This document shows positions 34,723 through 43,086 of a stretch of 51,386 nucleotides of DNA, piece by piece. Numbering within the stretch: position 1 is the stretch's first letter; every line of letters starts with the position of its first letter. The notes under the pieces are model-generated. The model had not been told where the DNA came from. It did not search any database and saw only the letters and a program-made list of their open reading frames with translations. The position numbers and the translations under genes are program-made. Source of the stretch: Bacillota bacterium (lineage in GTDB: Bacteria; Vulcanimicrobiota; JAJTBE01); assembly GCA_021287065.1 (NCBI GenBank), contig JAJTBE010000022.1, forward strand, positions 1 through 51,386, given 5' to 3'.

Positions 34723-36867
34723 TTGCAGAATCAAAAAATCACACCGACCCATCTCATTTTTGCCGCATTTGTGTGCATTTGCCTCTGGCTTACTCTTCAG
34801 CCCATTCCGGTGGCAGATCTCTGGTGGCAGATGAAGTCAGGGGAAGTCATTATAAAAACCGGCGGAATACCGCACACGGAGATTTTTTCATATACTGCCG
34901 ACGGCCTTCCGTGGGTTAACCACGAATGGCTTGCCGGCATTATTTTCTATATTCTGCACGAAGCAGGAAGATTTACACTGCTTTATATTTTCAAATCCCT
35001 GATGGTCATCGCTTCTTTTGCCCTTGTGATATGGTCCGGTGTTAAAAAACCCGGAGTCTGCCCTGCCTGTGCGGGAATTGCAGCCCTGTGGATGGTTATC
35101 ATCTCCGGAGGCAGGCTCTATTTCGATATCAGGCCCTATCTTTTCACATATATTCTCCTTGCCGCAACAATATGGATTTTATACAAAGCTTACGGCGAAG
35201 GCAGAATGTCAGCACTCTGGTATATTGTTCCGGTTTCGCTTTTATGGGTCAACACTCATGGCGGCTATATTCTTGTTTACATACTTCAGGCAGCTTTTCT
35301 GTTTTCAGTAATCGCAGACGGATTTATTTTCAGGGGAAAACTCTCAGGAGCGGGGAAAAGCCTGCTTCTTATTCTTACAGGTCTGGCTATGTTAACGCAG
35401 AAGGCTCCGGTTTATTATATTTTCCTGCTTTTATTTGTATCTGCGGGAATTGCTGCTTTTATAAACAGAAATGAGGAAACGGAAAAAACAGATTTGAAGA
35501 AGCTTCTGTCAGGAGCGGTTCCCCCGTTTCTCGCAAGTCTTGCAGCAGGGATTCTGAACCCTTACGGTGCTGAAATATTCCTCTACCCCTTTACTTTTCT
35601 TGGAGATTCTTTTTATAAAAGAAACCTTATCGAATGGATTCCCCCTGATCTAACAGGAGCAAATCTGGGTTTTGGGGTCAGCATGGGTTTAATAATAGTT
35701 CTAACGGCGGTTTTTTCAAAAAAACTCAGAACATACGATGTTGCGGTGATTGCGGTTTTCTCTTACTTATCCCTCACAGTGGTAAGACACAGCGTGCTTT
35801 TTGCCATTGCAATGGTTCCTGTGGTTTCGGTTCTTGTAACCCCTCTGCTGGCTCACTTTGCGGAAAAATCAGCCAAAAGTGAAAACGGCGTTCAGGCGGA
35901 AAATTCAGAAACTCAGGAAAAATCCGGCGAGGACGGGCATGGTGGGGATATGCGCCGGCAGTCTAAAGCGACGGTCCTGAAAACCGCTGCGTTATATGGT
36001 TCGGCAGTCTGCATAGCAGCAGTATTTTTCATACTGTTTGTTATACCGGGGCAGTACAGAATAAATTACAGAAAACTGAATATGGAGAGGCAGCTTTTTC
36101 CTGTTGCCGGTGTTGAGTTTGTAAAAAACAACCAGCTTCCGGGGAGGCTGTATAATCCCTATGAATGGGGAGGCTACCTTATATGGCGGCTTTATCCCGA
36201 CTATAAAGTGTTTATGGACGGAAGGGCAAACACTGTTTATACAGAGGAACAGTATCGTGAGTCTCTTTCGACAATGCGCGGGGATCCGGGGTGGGATAAA
36301 ATTCTGGATAAATACAATGTCAATTTTGTGTTCTGCAATAAGATCCTAAGAGAAACCAATCAGCATCTGCTTCCGGACAGACTGGGGGAAAGCGGTAAAT
36401 GGGCTTTGATATTTGAGGATGACATTGAGCAGATATTTATGCGAAAAACTCCTGAAAACGAAAAAATAATTCAGGCTGCGGAACAGGGCAGGCTGTATGT
36501 TCCGATTACACCTTATAAACTGAGCAACGCAGCGGCTCAGTGTATAGCAAAACAGGATTTATCGCAGGCAGGGGAATTTTTCAGAAAATCACTTGTCATT
36601 GATCCCGATTATATTCCGGCACTTGCAGGTTTGGGGTATATAAAGATACAGACGGGAAACAGGGGGGAAGCTGAAATTATATTCAGGAGAATTCTGGAAA
36701 TAGATCCTTCGTATCCCTCGATAAATTTTAATCTCGGAAAACTGTATGAGATTGATGGAAATCCGACAAAAGCTGCTGAATACTACCAAAAGGAGCTGAA
36801 GGTAAATCCCGGATTTGAACCGGCAAGAAGAAGCCTTGATCAAATCTTAAAAGGAAATAGACTTTAG
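34723..36867 (+). CDS. Polytopic membrane protein with C-terminal TPRs
   Basis: A 714-residue protein starting with TTG after GGGGA. About ten to eleven transmembrane helices fill residues 10-440. Early periplasmic motifs are DLWWQMKSGEVI, GGIPHTEIFSYTADG and PWVNHEWLAGI, the pattern of a widespread family of large membrane proteins that resemble GT-C glycosyltransferases with acidic first-loop residues; enzymatic activity is not established. A soluble region (LYNPYEWGGYLIWRLYP, MDGRANTVYT) follows the last helix, and the last 130 residues form about three TPRs (AGEFFRKSLVIDPDY, GEAEIIFRRILEIDPSY, KAAEYYQKELKVNPG). It follows the pseudopilin after 65 bp. Glycan or lipid transfer at the envelope is a reasonable guess only. 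Confidence 0.82.
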   Translation: MQNQKITPTHLIFAAFVCICLWLTLQPIPVADLWWQMKSGEVIIKTGGIPHTEIFSYTADGLPWVNHEWLAGIIFYILHEAGRFTLLYIFKSLMVIASFALVIWSGVKKPGVCPACAGIAALWMVIISGGRLYFDIRPYLFTYILLAATIWILYKAYGEGRMSALWYIVPVSLLWVNTHGGYILVYILQAAFLFSVIADGFIFRGKLSGAGKSLLLILTGLAMLTQKAPVYYIFLLLFVSAGIAAFINRNEETEKTDLKKLLSGAVPPFLASLAAGILNPYGAEIFLYPFTFLGDSFYKRNLIEWIPPDLTGANLGFGVSMGLIIVLTAVFSKKLRTYDVAVIAVFSYLSLTVVRHSVLFAIAMVPVVSVLVTPLLAHFAEKSAKSENGVQAENSETQEKSGEDGHGGDMRRQSKATVLKTAALYGSAVCIAAVFFILFVIPGQYRINYRKLNMERQLFPVAGVEFVKNNQLPGRLYNPYEWGGYLIWRLYPDYKVFMDGRANTVYTEEQYRESLSTMRGDPGWDKILDKYNVNFVFCNKILRETNQHLLPDRLGESGKWALIFEDDIEQIFMRKTPENEKIIQAAEQGRLYVPITPYKLSNAAAQCIAKQDLSQAGEFFRKSLVIDPDYIPALAGLGYIKIQTGNRGEAEIIFRRILEIDPSYPSINFNLGKLYEIDGNPTKAAEYYQKELKVNPGFEPARRSLDQILKGNRL

Positions 36868-36912
36868 CTTCACGAATGTTCCCTTTAAAAATAAGACGCT
36901 GGAGGGTTTTTT

Positions 36913-38106
36913 ATGCCGGAAGAAACAGAAAAAACTCCAAGCCCGGCTCCTGCCGAGTATGAGAAAAAATTTCAGGAATCAGAGATAGCCTTTTCAAGAG
37001 GGGATTATGACAAGGCAAAGGAATACTGCCTCGAACTGACCATAGCTTCACCCGACTATGAAAACGGCTGGTTCGGTCTTTCCAAGGTTTATTATGTACA
37101 GGAAAATTTTGCAGAGAGTGCAAAAGCCTGGAAAAAATGCCACAGAATTTCATCACATTCAGGACTTTACCACAAGCTTATAGGTCTTGGCGCAGGCAAA
37201 CCCGGTCTTTTATTTGGAATGTCAAAAGCGCTTTATGAAGAAGGCATGAATGATGACAGTCTGAAATTTACGGATAAGCTGGTGGAAATGGAAATTCCCC
37301 AGGATATGCGTGAAAAAGTAATAATGCTCAGGGATGAGCTTCATAAAAACATCAACAAGGAACAACTTGAGGCTGGTGAAGCCCTTAAAAAAGGCGAAAA
37401 GAATGTTAATTTCTTCCTCAAATCTACCAGTGTAATTATTGTATTGATAATTGCCGTTATCGGATTTCTGATATATAAAAACATCCAGCGCACGCCGCTG
37501 ACCGTTCAGGGTAAGGCGGCATTCAAACGGGCAATGGGGATGATGCTTGATTTCCGTGATACTGAAAAGGGCCATCAGGCTGATAAAGCAGTGAAGGAAT
37601 TTGACGGTGCAAGAAGCCTTTTCCAGAAAGCCCTTGCAAAGAATCCTAACGATGCGGAAGCCCATTATTATCTCGCCCGCACTTTTCAGGAAATGAGCCA
37701 GCTTAATACTGACATTAACAGTCTTGGCACAAATAAAAACCTCCGGACCGATTTTAACGGTGAGATTGAGGTTAATCTGAAAAAGGCAATCGAACTGGAT
37801 CCCAACTATGCTGACGCTTATCTCGCCCTTGCCTCCCAGAGGCTCAAGGAAAAGAATTATACGGAGGGTAAAGAGCTGCTCAACCAGACTCTTCAGAAAA
37901 TCCAGGTTAAATATGGCGGAAGCGATCCTGATTCAATAGCCAGAAAAGCAGACCTGACTGATAAAACCAACAATCTGCTGAACTGGGTTGACAAGCAGCA
38001 GAACCAGACTCCTTCAGAACCGGGAAAAACCACCGAAGGCAAAAGCGACAAAAAAGAGAAGGATTCAGACAGGGATTCTGATAAAGAATCCGTTAAAAGC
38101 AAATAA
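36913..38106 (+). CDS. TPR-TM-TPR protein, paralogue 1
   Basis: A 397-residue protein with an N-terminal TPR-like domain (residues about 18-130, DYDKAKEYCLELTIASPDYE, GWFGLSKVYYVQENFAESA), one transmembrane helix (about 171-190) and a C-terminal TPR domain (FDGARSLFQKALAKNPNDAE, LKKAIELDPNYADAYLALA), ending in a charged Asp/Lys/Ser tail. Without a signal peptide the N-domain should be cytoplasmic and the C-domain periplasmic, so it could link the two compartments. The next gene encodes a clear paralogue. GGAGGG precedes the ATG. The family is not recognised; protein-protein bridging is inferred from domain layout. Confidence 0.83.
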   Translation: MPEETEKTPSPAPAEYEKKFQESEIAFSRGDYDKAKEYCLELTIASPDYENGWFGLSKVYYVQENFAESAKAWKKCHRISSHSGLYHKLIGLGAGKPGLLFGMSKALYEEGMNDDSLKFTDKLVEMEIPQDMREKVIMLRDELHKNINKEQLEAGEALKKGEKNVNFFLKSTSVIIVLIIAVIGFLIYKNIQRTPLTVQGKAAFKRAMGMMLDFRDTEKGHQADKAVKEFDGARSLFQKALAKNPNDAEAHYYLARTFQEMSQLNTDINSLGTNKNLRTDFNGEIEVNLKKAIELDPNYADAYLALASQRLKEKNYTEGKELLNQTLQKIQVKYGGSDPDSIARKADLTDKTNNLLNWVDKQQNQTPSEPGKTTEGKSDKKEKDSDRDSDKESVKSK

Positions 38107-38139
38107 CAAGCATGCAGGTTTTTGGATAAGGAGCAAGAC

Positions 38140-39228
38140 ATGCCCAGTGACGAGGTTTCAATCCTTGGAGATTTGCCGGGAGAACTAAGGCAGTTACTCT
38201 TCGAGGCGGAAGACGCAGTAAACAGAAAAGACTATGTAAAGGCTAAGTTCAATTATCAGAAGATGGCTGACAAATATCCGGACTATGTTGACGGATGGTT
38301 TGGGCTGACAAGGGTTTATCTTCTGATGAAAGATTATGAAAACTCTGCCAAGTGCTATTCTTTTACCATTGATGTTGCGCCTGATTTTGATCCGGATCCT
38401 AATCTGCGGGTAATTATTATAAACTCCCCTGTTCTGGCTCCAGGTTTTATAAAAGCCCTCGCCCAGAACGGGTTTTACGGACAGAGTATCAAATTTATCG
38501 ATTCTATAATAGATAAAGATATTGATTTTGATCTGAAAGTGGATCTGCTTCAGCTAAAAGAAGATTTTTCAAAGCTTTATGCAGAGGAAAAAGCCCGGGC
38601 GAAAGAAGCGGAGCGGAAGAAAAAGGCAAAAGAGACGGCGATGTGGGCTGTTTCGATTTTTGTTCTTGCCGGAGTGCTCATAGGGGCAGGATTCTGGATA
38701 TATCTGTTTTTCCAGAAGTCTTCCGCAAGGGTGGCTTTTGGACAGGGAAAGAATAGTCTTGTGCTTGCAGAACAAAAATATTCCGAATATCAGAAATTCA
38801 ACAGGAATATAAACGAAGCCCTTACATATTATCATGATGCCCAGAAGTATTTTGAAGATTCAGTTGCAACAAGAGCTGACGAATACATGTCGTGGTATAT
38901 GCTGGGCGTTACATATATGAAACTGCGGGATATTGAGTTTACAAGGCGTGTCAAGGGAGGACCCTTTGACGAGAAGCTGGCTTCGGAGTTGCTTTCCAAA
39001 GCTAAACAGGCTCAGGAAAACGCCATTAAATACTCGCCGGAGTTTCCCGACAGCAACTATGAATTAGCCAGAGTCTATTTTGAACTGCTGAACAAGTCGC
39101 AGGCACTTGAGTATTGCGACAAAGCTATGAACTACTCAAAAAAAGTGTATTCGGACGATCAGCTCAAATTAGATCAGATACAGAAACAGTGTAAAGCTCT
39201 CAAGGCAAGTATAAATAAGAATCTGTGA
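38140..39228 (+). CDS. TPR-TM-TPR protein, paralogue 2
   Basis: A 362-residue protein whose ATG at 38140 follows AAGGAG by six bases; a TTG six codons upstream is less likely. Layout is the same as in the preceding gene: N-terminal helical repeats (DYVKAKFNYQKMADKYPDYV, GWFGLTRVYLLMKDYENSA), a basic stretch (EAERKKKAKET), a transmembrane helix (about 167-191) and C-terminal TPRs (AQENAIKYSPEFPDSNYELA). The N-domains of the two paralogues share the order KA-K-Y-DY--GWFGL-RVY---DY--SAK, so they arose by tandem duplication. It begins 33 bp after paralogue 1 and ends 10 bp before the LptA-like gene. Confidence 0.83.
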   Translation: MPSDEVSILGDLPGELRQLLFEAEDAVNRKDYVKAKFNYQKMADKYPDYVDGWFGLTRVYLLMKDYENSAKCYSFTIDVAPDFDPDPNLRVIIINSPVLAPGFIKALAQNGFYGQSIKFIDSIIDKDIDFDLKVDLLQLKEDFSKLYAEEKARAKEAERKKKAKETAMWAVSIFVLAGVLIGAGFWIYLFFQKSSARVAFGQGKNSLVLAEQKYSEYQKFNRNINEALTYYHDAQKYFEDSVATRADEYMSWYMLGVTYMKLRDIEFTRRVKGGPFDEKLASELLSKAKQAQENAIKYSPEFPDSNYELARVYFELLNKSQALEYCDKAMNYSKKVYSDDQLKLDQIQKQCKALKASINKNL

Positions 39229-39238
39229 GATTTTTTGT

Positions 39239-40003
39239 ATGAAATTAATCCGTTTTTTTCTGCTGATTGCCGCTGCAATAATAATATCAGCCTCAGCACC
39301 GGTTTTTGCACAGGACAGCGAAGTCAGGCTCAATGCCGACAGGCTTGTTTATGATCAGGCGAAAAAAGTTATTACCCTTGAGGGTAATGTGAGGTTTAAT
39401 TACAAAAACACGATTCTTTCCGGGGATAGAGCCAATTTCAACACTACCACCAAAAAAGGCAAAGTTGAAGGCAATGTGAGAATTTACCAGCCCGGAACAA
39501 CCCTTGTGGGAGAAGTTATGACTGTGGATTATGCCGGTACAACCGCAAAACTCACAGGTTCAGTTCAGATTGTAACAATCAGGGATATGTCCGCAGCTCA
39601 GGGCAGCGACAAGGAAAAGCTTGAATCAGGCTTAACCACCATGAATTGCGACAATCTCACATACAACTGGATAACCCGTGAAGGTGAGGCAAATGGCAAA
39701 GTGAAAGTTGAGCAGAAAAACAGAAGAGCGTATTCTGACAAAGCCAGATACAGCCAGCCTTCTGATTTGATAACCCTTGAAGGAAATGTTCGTTTTGAGC
39801 AGGGCAGCAATGACTGGGTAACCTGTGAAAAAGCATACATAGATATGAAAAAGGAAACTTTTATGGCCACTGGGGGCGTAACGGGCAATTTCCTTGTTCA
39901 GGGGCAGGAAAAAAAGGAAGAAAAGAAAAACATCCCTGAAAAACCGGGAGACAAAGTCCTGATTCCGGATCTTCCCTTTGAGGAGAAAAAACTTCCGGAA
40001 TAG
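39239..40003 (+). CDS. LptA/OstA-like periplasmic protein
   Basis: A 254-residue exported protein with a signal peptide cleaved near PVFA-QDS. The mature domain follows the OstA/LptA beta-jellyroll pattern of repeated strands: VRLNADRLVYDQAKKVITLEG, NVRFNYKNTILSGDRANF, KVEGNVRIYQPGTTLVGE, and a second round with CDNLTYNW, GKVKVEQKNRRAYSDKARYS and LITLEGNVRFEQG. LptA carries lipopolysaccharide from LptC to LptDE across the periplasm; this copy is longer than E. coli LptA and has a Lys/Glu/Pro-rich C-terminal tail, so it may be a relative rather than the main LptA. No lptB or lptC is adjacent. Ribosome site is weak; translation may be coupled to the upstream gene 10 bp away. Confidence 0.85.
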   Translation: MKLIRFFLLIAAAIIISASAPVFAQDSEVRLNADRLVYDQAKKVITLEGNVRFNYKNTILSGDRANFNTTTKKGKVEGNVRIYQPGTTLVGEVMTVDYAGTTAKLTGSVQIVTIRDMSAAQGSDKEKLESGLTTMNCDNLTYNWITREGEANGKVKVEQKNRRAYSDKARYSQPSDLITLEGNVRFEQGSNDWVTCEKAYIDMKKETFMATGGVTGNFLVQGQEKKEEKKNIPEKPGDKVLIPDLPFEEKKLPE

Positions 40004-40028
40004 GCGCCAATCAAGGAAGGAGGCTCTA

Positions 40029-41924
40029 ATGCAGCCCATAACTCAGCGTGTGAAGTCTATTTTTATTTTATACACATTTTTAGTGGTATTTTTATTTAGT
40101 TCAACTTCAGCCTGGAGTAAGGAAATCAATTTCAAATTCATCAATTCGAGAATAAAGAAAATCACCCTGAAAGACGGGACGCCGCTCACAATCTGGGAAT
40201 CCACCGAGAAATCCTCCACAGGAGTTCAGATTGCAGCTTCAACAGAAGAAACCGCTATCATAGCGATCACATATCTCAGACATTTCAAACTTTATCAGGA
40301 CAAGGACAGCCTTGAAAAAGCCCGCCTCGCACTGCGCTTTCTTTATAAAATGCAGGCAGACAACGGATGCTTCTACCCTTATATGGATAATGCAGGCAAT
40401 TTTCTCAACAACAACCCCGACGGAAAAGTAACACCCGGCGACGCTACTGCCTGGGCGTTTCTTGCACTGGCGGAAGGTTCAGGCGTGGTAAAGAAAAACT
40501 ACCCCGGCGAATTTATCACCCTCGAAGATGCATTCCTCCGCACATTCAAGGTTATCAAACAGACGGTTAACAACGAGACAACTGGATTTGCCAATTATGT
40601 TCAGAATGAAAAGATGAAAATTCCGGCATGGCTCATTATGGGCAGAGGGGATCTTTCAGCCCTTTATCTTCTGGGAATGAGCAGATTTGAAGGCTCCACC
40701 GAATCCGACGACATGTCGGCAGTGGCAAAGAAACTGGGACAGGGAATTATGGAATTTAAAAACATTGAATCTGACCAGTTCCCTCTTTTCATACATCTGA
40801 CTTATACTGACAAACCCTATATATGGAAAATAGCCAATGCCTTCCAGACTGCTGCACTTGCAGTAGGTGGACAGGCATTTGAAAGAAAAGTGTGGATAGG
40901 CGAAGCAAAAAGAGCCTGCAACGGATTTCTCGTTCATCTGGCTGCTTCATACGGACCTATCGACGGATTTTACCCCCACCCCGAAATTTATCCCCAGACC
41001 GCAATGGGAGCATTCACCCTCACTGAAAACTTTATGGCAATGTACAATGTAACAGGCAATGAAGACTATCTCAGAATGGCTGGGCTTTCAGCGGGCTGGT
41101 TCCTTAAAAACAATCCCACAGGAAAACCGGTTTATTCTTCAACCGACGGTTCATGTCAGTCTGAACTCGGACAGGACGGAGCTGCTCAGGACAAAAGTCT
41201 TAAAGGCTCAGCCGCAGCGCTTCTGTCTTTTATGGCAATCTACAGAACAAAAGGCGAAGATTATCTCAACTACAAACAGGACTTCGTTCATTCATACTGG
41301 ATTATGGAATGGGAAGAAAGCCGGGTTGTGGATACTGATTTCGAAGCTCAGGAATGGGAATATGATTCAGGCAAAAAGGGCAAAGTTGCTGTAATAAGAA
41401 GAAAGAACACCCTCTGGCACAAGTTTAAGGTGGATCAGGAAGACGAATACATTCTTCTCCTGTCTTACCAGAAACAGATGATGTATTCTTCAGCTGTGGC
41501 AGTGGATGCAAGAATAGACGGCGGAAGAATTGTGGAGGTTCCTCTTGGCGGAGCAACCGAAAAACCTTACATGCTTATGCAGAAAGTGATGGAGCCGGTA
41601 AAACTTCTTCCGGGACTTCATACAGTGGGAATCCGTTACGGCGGTCTGCTGTTTACCCTTCCTGCAGTCATCGACTGTTCAGTTCTTCAGCCCGTTCTCG
41701 AGCGTAGAAAATTTGTTTCAGAAACCGGTAAAAACATAATGCTGGTAAAGAACATGGAGTCAACAGACAGGAAACTGAGAATTCCACCTGAAATCAAAGA
41801 ACATGAAACCCGTTTAACTTCCGTCAGCGTGGATGGAGCACCAAATCCCAAGCCGGTAAAAGTTGAAAAAGGCAAAAAATACTTTGTAATACCCGGCAAC
41901 GGATACGGTATAATGGAGTGGTAA
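40029..41924 (+). CDS. Secreted helical-barrel protein (six-hairpin glycosidase-like)
   Basis: A 631-residue exported protein. The ATG at 40029 has AGGAGG close upstream; it is followed by a signal peptide ending near SAWS-KE. The central region (about 70-430) has repeated helix-turn-helix units with Asp/Gly-rich turns: FLYKMQADNGCFYPYMDN, DATAWAFLALAEGSG, TLTENFMAMYNVTGNEDYLRMA, a pattern of (alpha/alpha) toroid enzymes such as glycoside hydrolases, lyases and epimerases. The C-terminal 180 residues are beta-rich. A Trp/Glu-rich segment (YWIMEWEESRVVDTDFEAQE) may belong to an active-site cleft, but no family signature can be fixed. It may act on an envelope or extracellular polysaccharide. 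Confidence 0.72.
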   Translation: MQPITQRVKSIFILYTFLVVFLFSSTSAWSKEINFKFINSRIKKITLKDGTPLTIWESTEKSSTGVQIAASTEETAIIAITYLRHFKLYQDKDSLEKARLALRFLYKMQADNGCFYPYMDNAGNFLNNNPDGKVTPGDATAWAFLALAEGSGVVKKNYPGEFITLEDAFLRTFKVIKQTVNNETTGFANYVQNEKMKIPAWLIMGRGDLSALYLLGMSRFEGSTESDDMSAVAKKLGQGIMEFKNIESDQFPLFIHLTYTDKPYIWKIANAFQTAALAVGGQAFERKVWIGEAKRACNGFLVHLAASYGPIDGFYPHPEIYPQTAMGAFTLTENFMAMYNVTGNEDYLRMAGLSAGWFLKNNPTGKPVYSSTDGSCQSELGQDGAAQDKSLKGSAAALLSFMAIYRTKGEDYLNYKQDFVHSYWIMEWEESRVVDTDFEAQEWEYDSGKKGKVAVIRRKNTLWHKFKVDQEDEYILLLSYQKQMMYSSAVAVDARIDGGRIVEVPLGGATEKPYMLMQKVMEPVKLLPGLHTVGIRYGGLLFTLPAVIDCSVLQPVLERRKFVSETGKNIMLVKNMESTDRKLRIPPEIKEHETRLTSVSVDGAPNPKPVKVEKGKKYFVIPGNGYGIMEW

Positions 41925-41972
41925 CAAAGGGTTTTTAACCCTGATTGAGAAAACTAAAAGAGGTGTACTAAA

Positions 41973-42290
41973 TTGTCAGCAAAAAATAAGATTCTTCTGG
42001 TTTGTGCATCAGGAATGTCCACCAGCCTTCTGGTGAAAGCAATGCAGAAAGCTGCAGATGCGGAAGGTTATCCTGCAGAGATTTCATTTGCGCCCGTAGC
42101 CGGTTTTGAAGACCGCCTTGATGGTGTCAAAGCAGTTCTGGCAGGTCCCCAGATTAAGAACCGCCTTGAAGAAATGAAAGGTATCTGTTCGGAATCAAAT
42201 ATCCCTGTGGAAGTTATACCCAACCAGATATACGGACTTGTTGACGGTAAAAAAGCACTGGAACTTGCCAAAAAAATGATCGCGGGGTGA
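41973..42290 (+). CDS. Orphan PTS EIIB component (lactose/cellobiose type)
   Basis: A 105-residue cytoplasmic protein with the IIB fold of the lactose/chitobiose PTS family. The phosphocysteine is C11 in ILLVCASGMSTSLLVKAMQ, and later LAGPQIKNRLEEMK and VIPNQIYGLVDGKKALELA match the family's GPQ and YG-DG blocks. In a full PTS this domain passes phosphate from EIIA to the sugar during transport, but no EIIA, EIIC, HPr or EI gene is in the window. Instead a polytopic membrane protein follows after 4 bp. The start is TTG with AGAGGTG at suitable spacing. It could be a regulatory phosphoprotein or could serve a PTS encoded elsewhere. Confidence 0.9.
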   Translation: MSAKNKILLVCASGMSTSLLVKAMQKAADAEGYPAEISFAPVAGFEDRLDGVKAVLAGPQIKNRLEEMKGICSESNIPVEVIPNQIYGLVDGKKALELAKKMIAG

Positions 42291-42294
42291 TAAC

Positions 42295-43068
42295 TTGATA
42301 GAAAATGCCTTTGCACCAAATGGCTGGATAGCAGGCTTAAAACTGCTTGCTCTTGCCGGTTTCGCAGCCTGGTTTTATTTCAGAGCCACAAAGCAGGATG
42401 TATTTCTGCTTCTTGCGGGAGCTTTGGGACTGAATGCCTTATTTACCCTGATTTTTTTCAGTGCAGGCACTCTGGAAACACCAAGCAACTCAAAAATAGG
42501 CGCTTTTCTTGTTGCTCTTACTTTTATTCCGGTTTATGCAGTTCTTACTGCTATTGTCTGTTCAAAGGTTTACCACGAACTGCCCAGATTCAATCTTATT
42601 CCTGCAGATAAAATAATGGACCCGGATAAGGGTATCAGCCCTATTTTTACAGGAGTAATGGCGCTTGTTACATTCCTTATTCTGAAGCTTATTGCCGGAA
42701 ACGGTTTCCTGCTTCTCGAAAGTAAAACAAGAGGCTTAGGCCTTGATGTTTTCTCCTATGTATTCTATCTGCTTATTATGGCAGGCGTAGCGTTTACCGT
42801 TCAGTATATCATCCCCTTCAAGGAAACCACAGATTCTTTTGTGGTGTCGGAAACAAAACTCGATTCACTCGATGTTTTCCATGTAACGGAAGAAGCTTCC
42901 GGTATTGAAAAGGGAGGATCCTGCGCAGCATTGTTTTTCATATTCTTCCTTCTCCCCTATTTTGCAAAACCACCGGAGTTGAAAAATGATGCGGATATAG
43001 CCGGTCTGGTCATCTTAGGCGTTATCTTTGCACTGATAGTCAAGACAGCGTTCTTTTCAAAAAAATAA
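42295..43068 (+). CDS. Polytopic membrane protein coupled to EIIB-like gene
   Basis: A 257-residue protein with about six hydrophobic helices (for example AGLKLLALAGFAAWFYF, VFLLLAGALGLNALFTLIFF, IGAFLVALTFIPVYAVLTAIV, GVMALVTFLILKLIA, VFSYVFYLLIMAGVAFTVQYI and a last one near the C-terminus). It is too small and lacks the motifs of a PTS EIIC. A loop of about 50 residues (FKETTDSFVVSETKLDSLDV) could be a small soluble domain. The start is TTG, with GGGGTG overlapping the end of the EIIB gene, so the two are translationally coupled and may interact. I do not recognise the family. Confidence 0.8.
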   Translation: MIENAFAPNGWIAGLKLLALAGFAAWFYFRATKQDVFLLLAGALGLNALFTLIFFSAGTLETPSNSKIGAFLVALTFIPVYAVLTAIVCSKVYHELPRFNLIPADKIMDPDKGISPIFTGVMALVTFLILKLIAGNGFLLLESKTRGLGLDVFSYVFYLLIMAGVAFTVQYIIPFKETTDSFVVSETKLDSLDVFHVTEEASGIEKGGSCAALFFIFFLLPYFAKPPELKNDADIAGLVILGVIFALIVKTAFFSKK

Positions 43069-43086
43069 AAACAGTGTGTAAATAAT

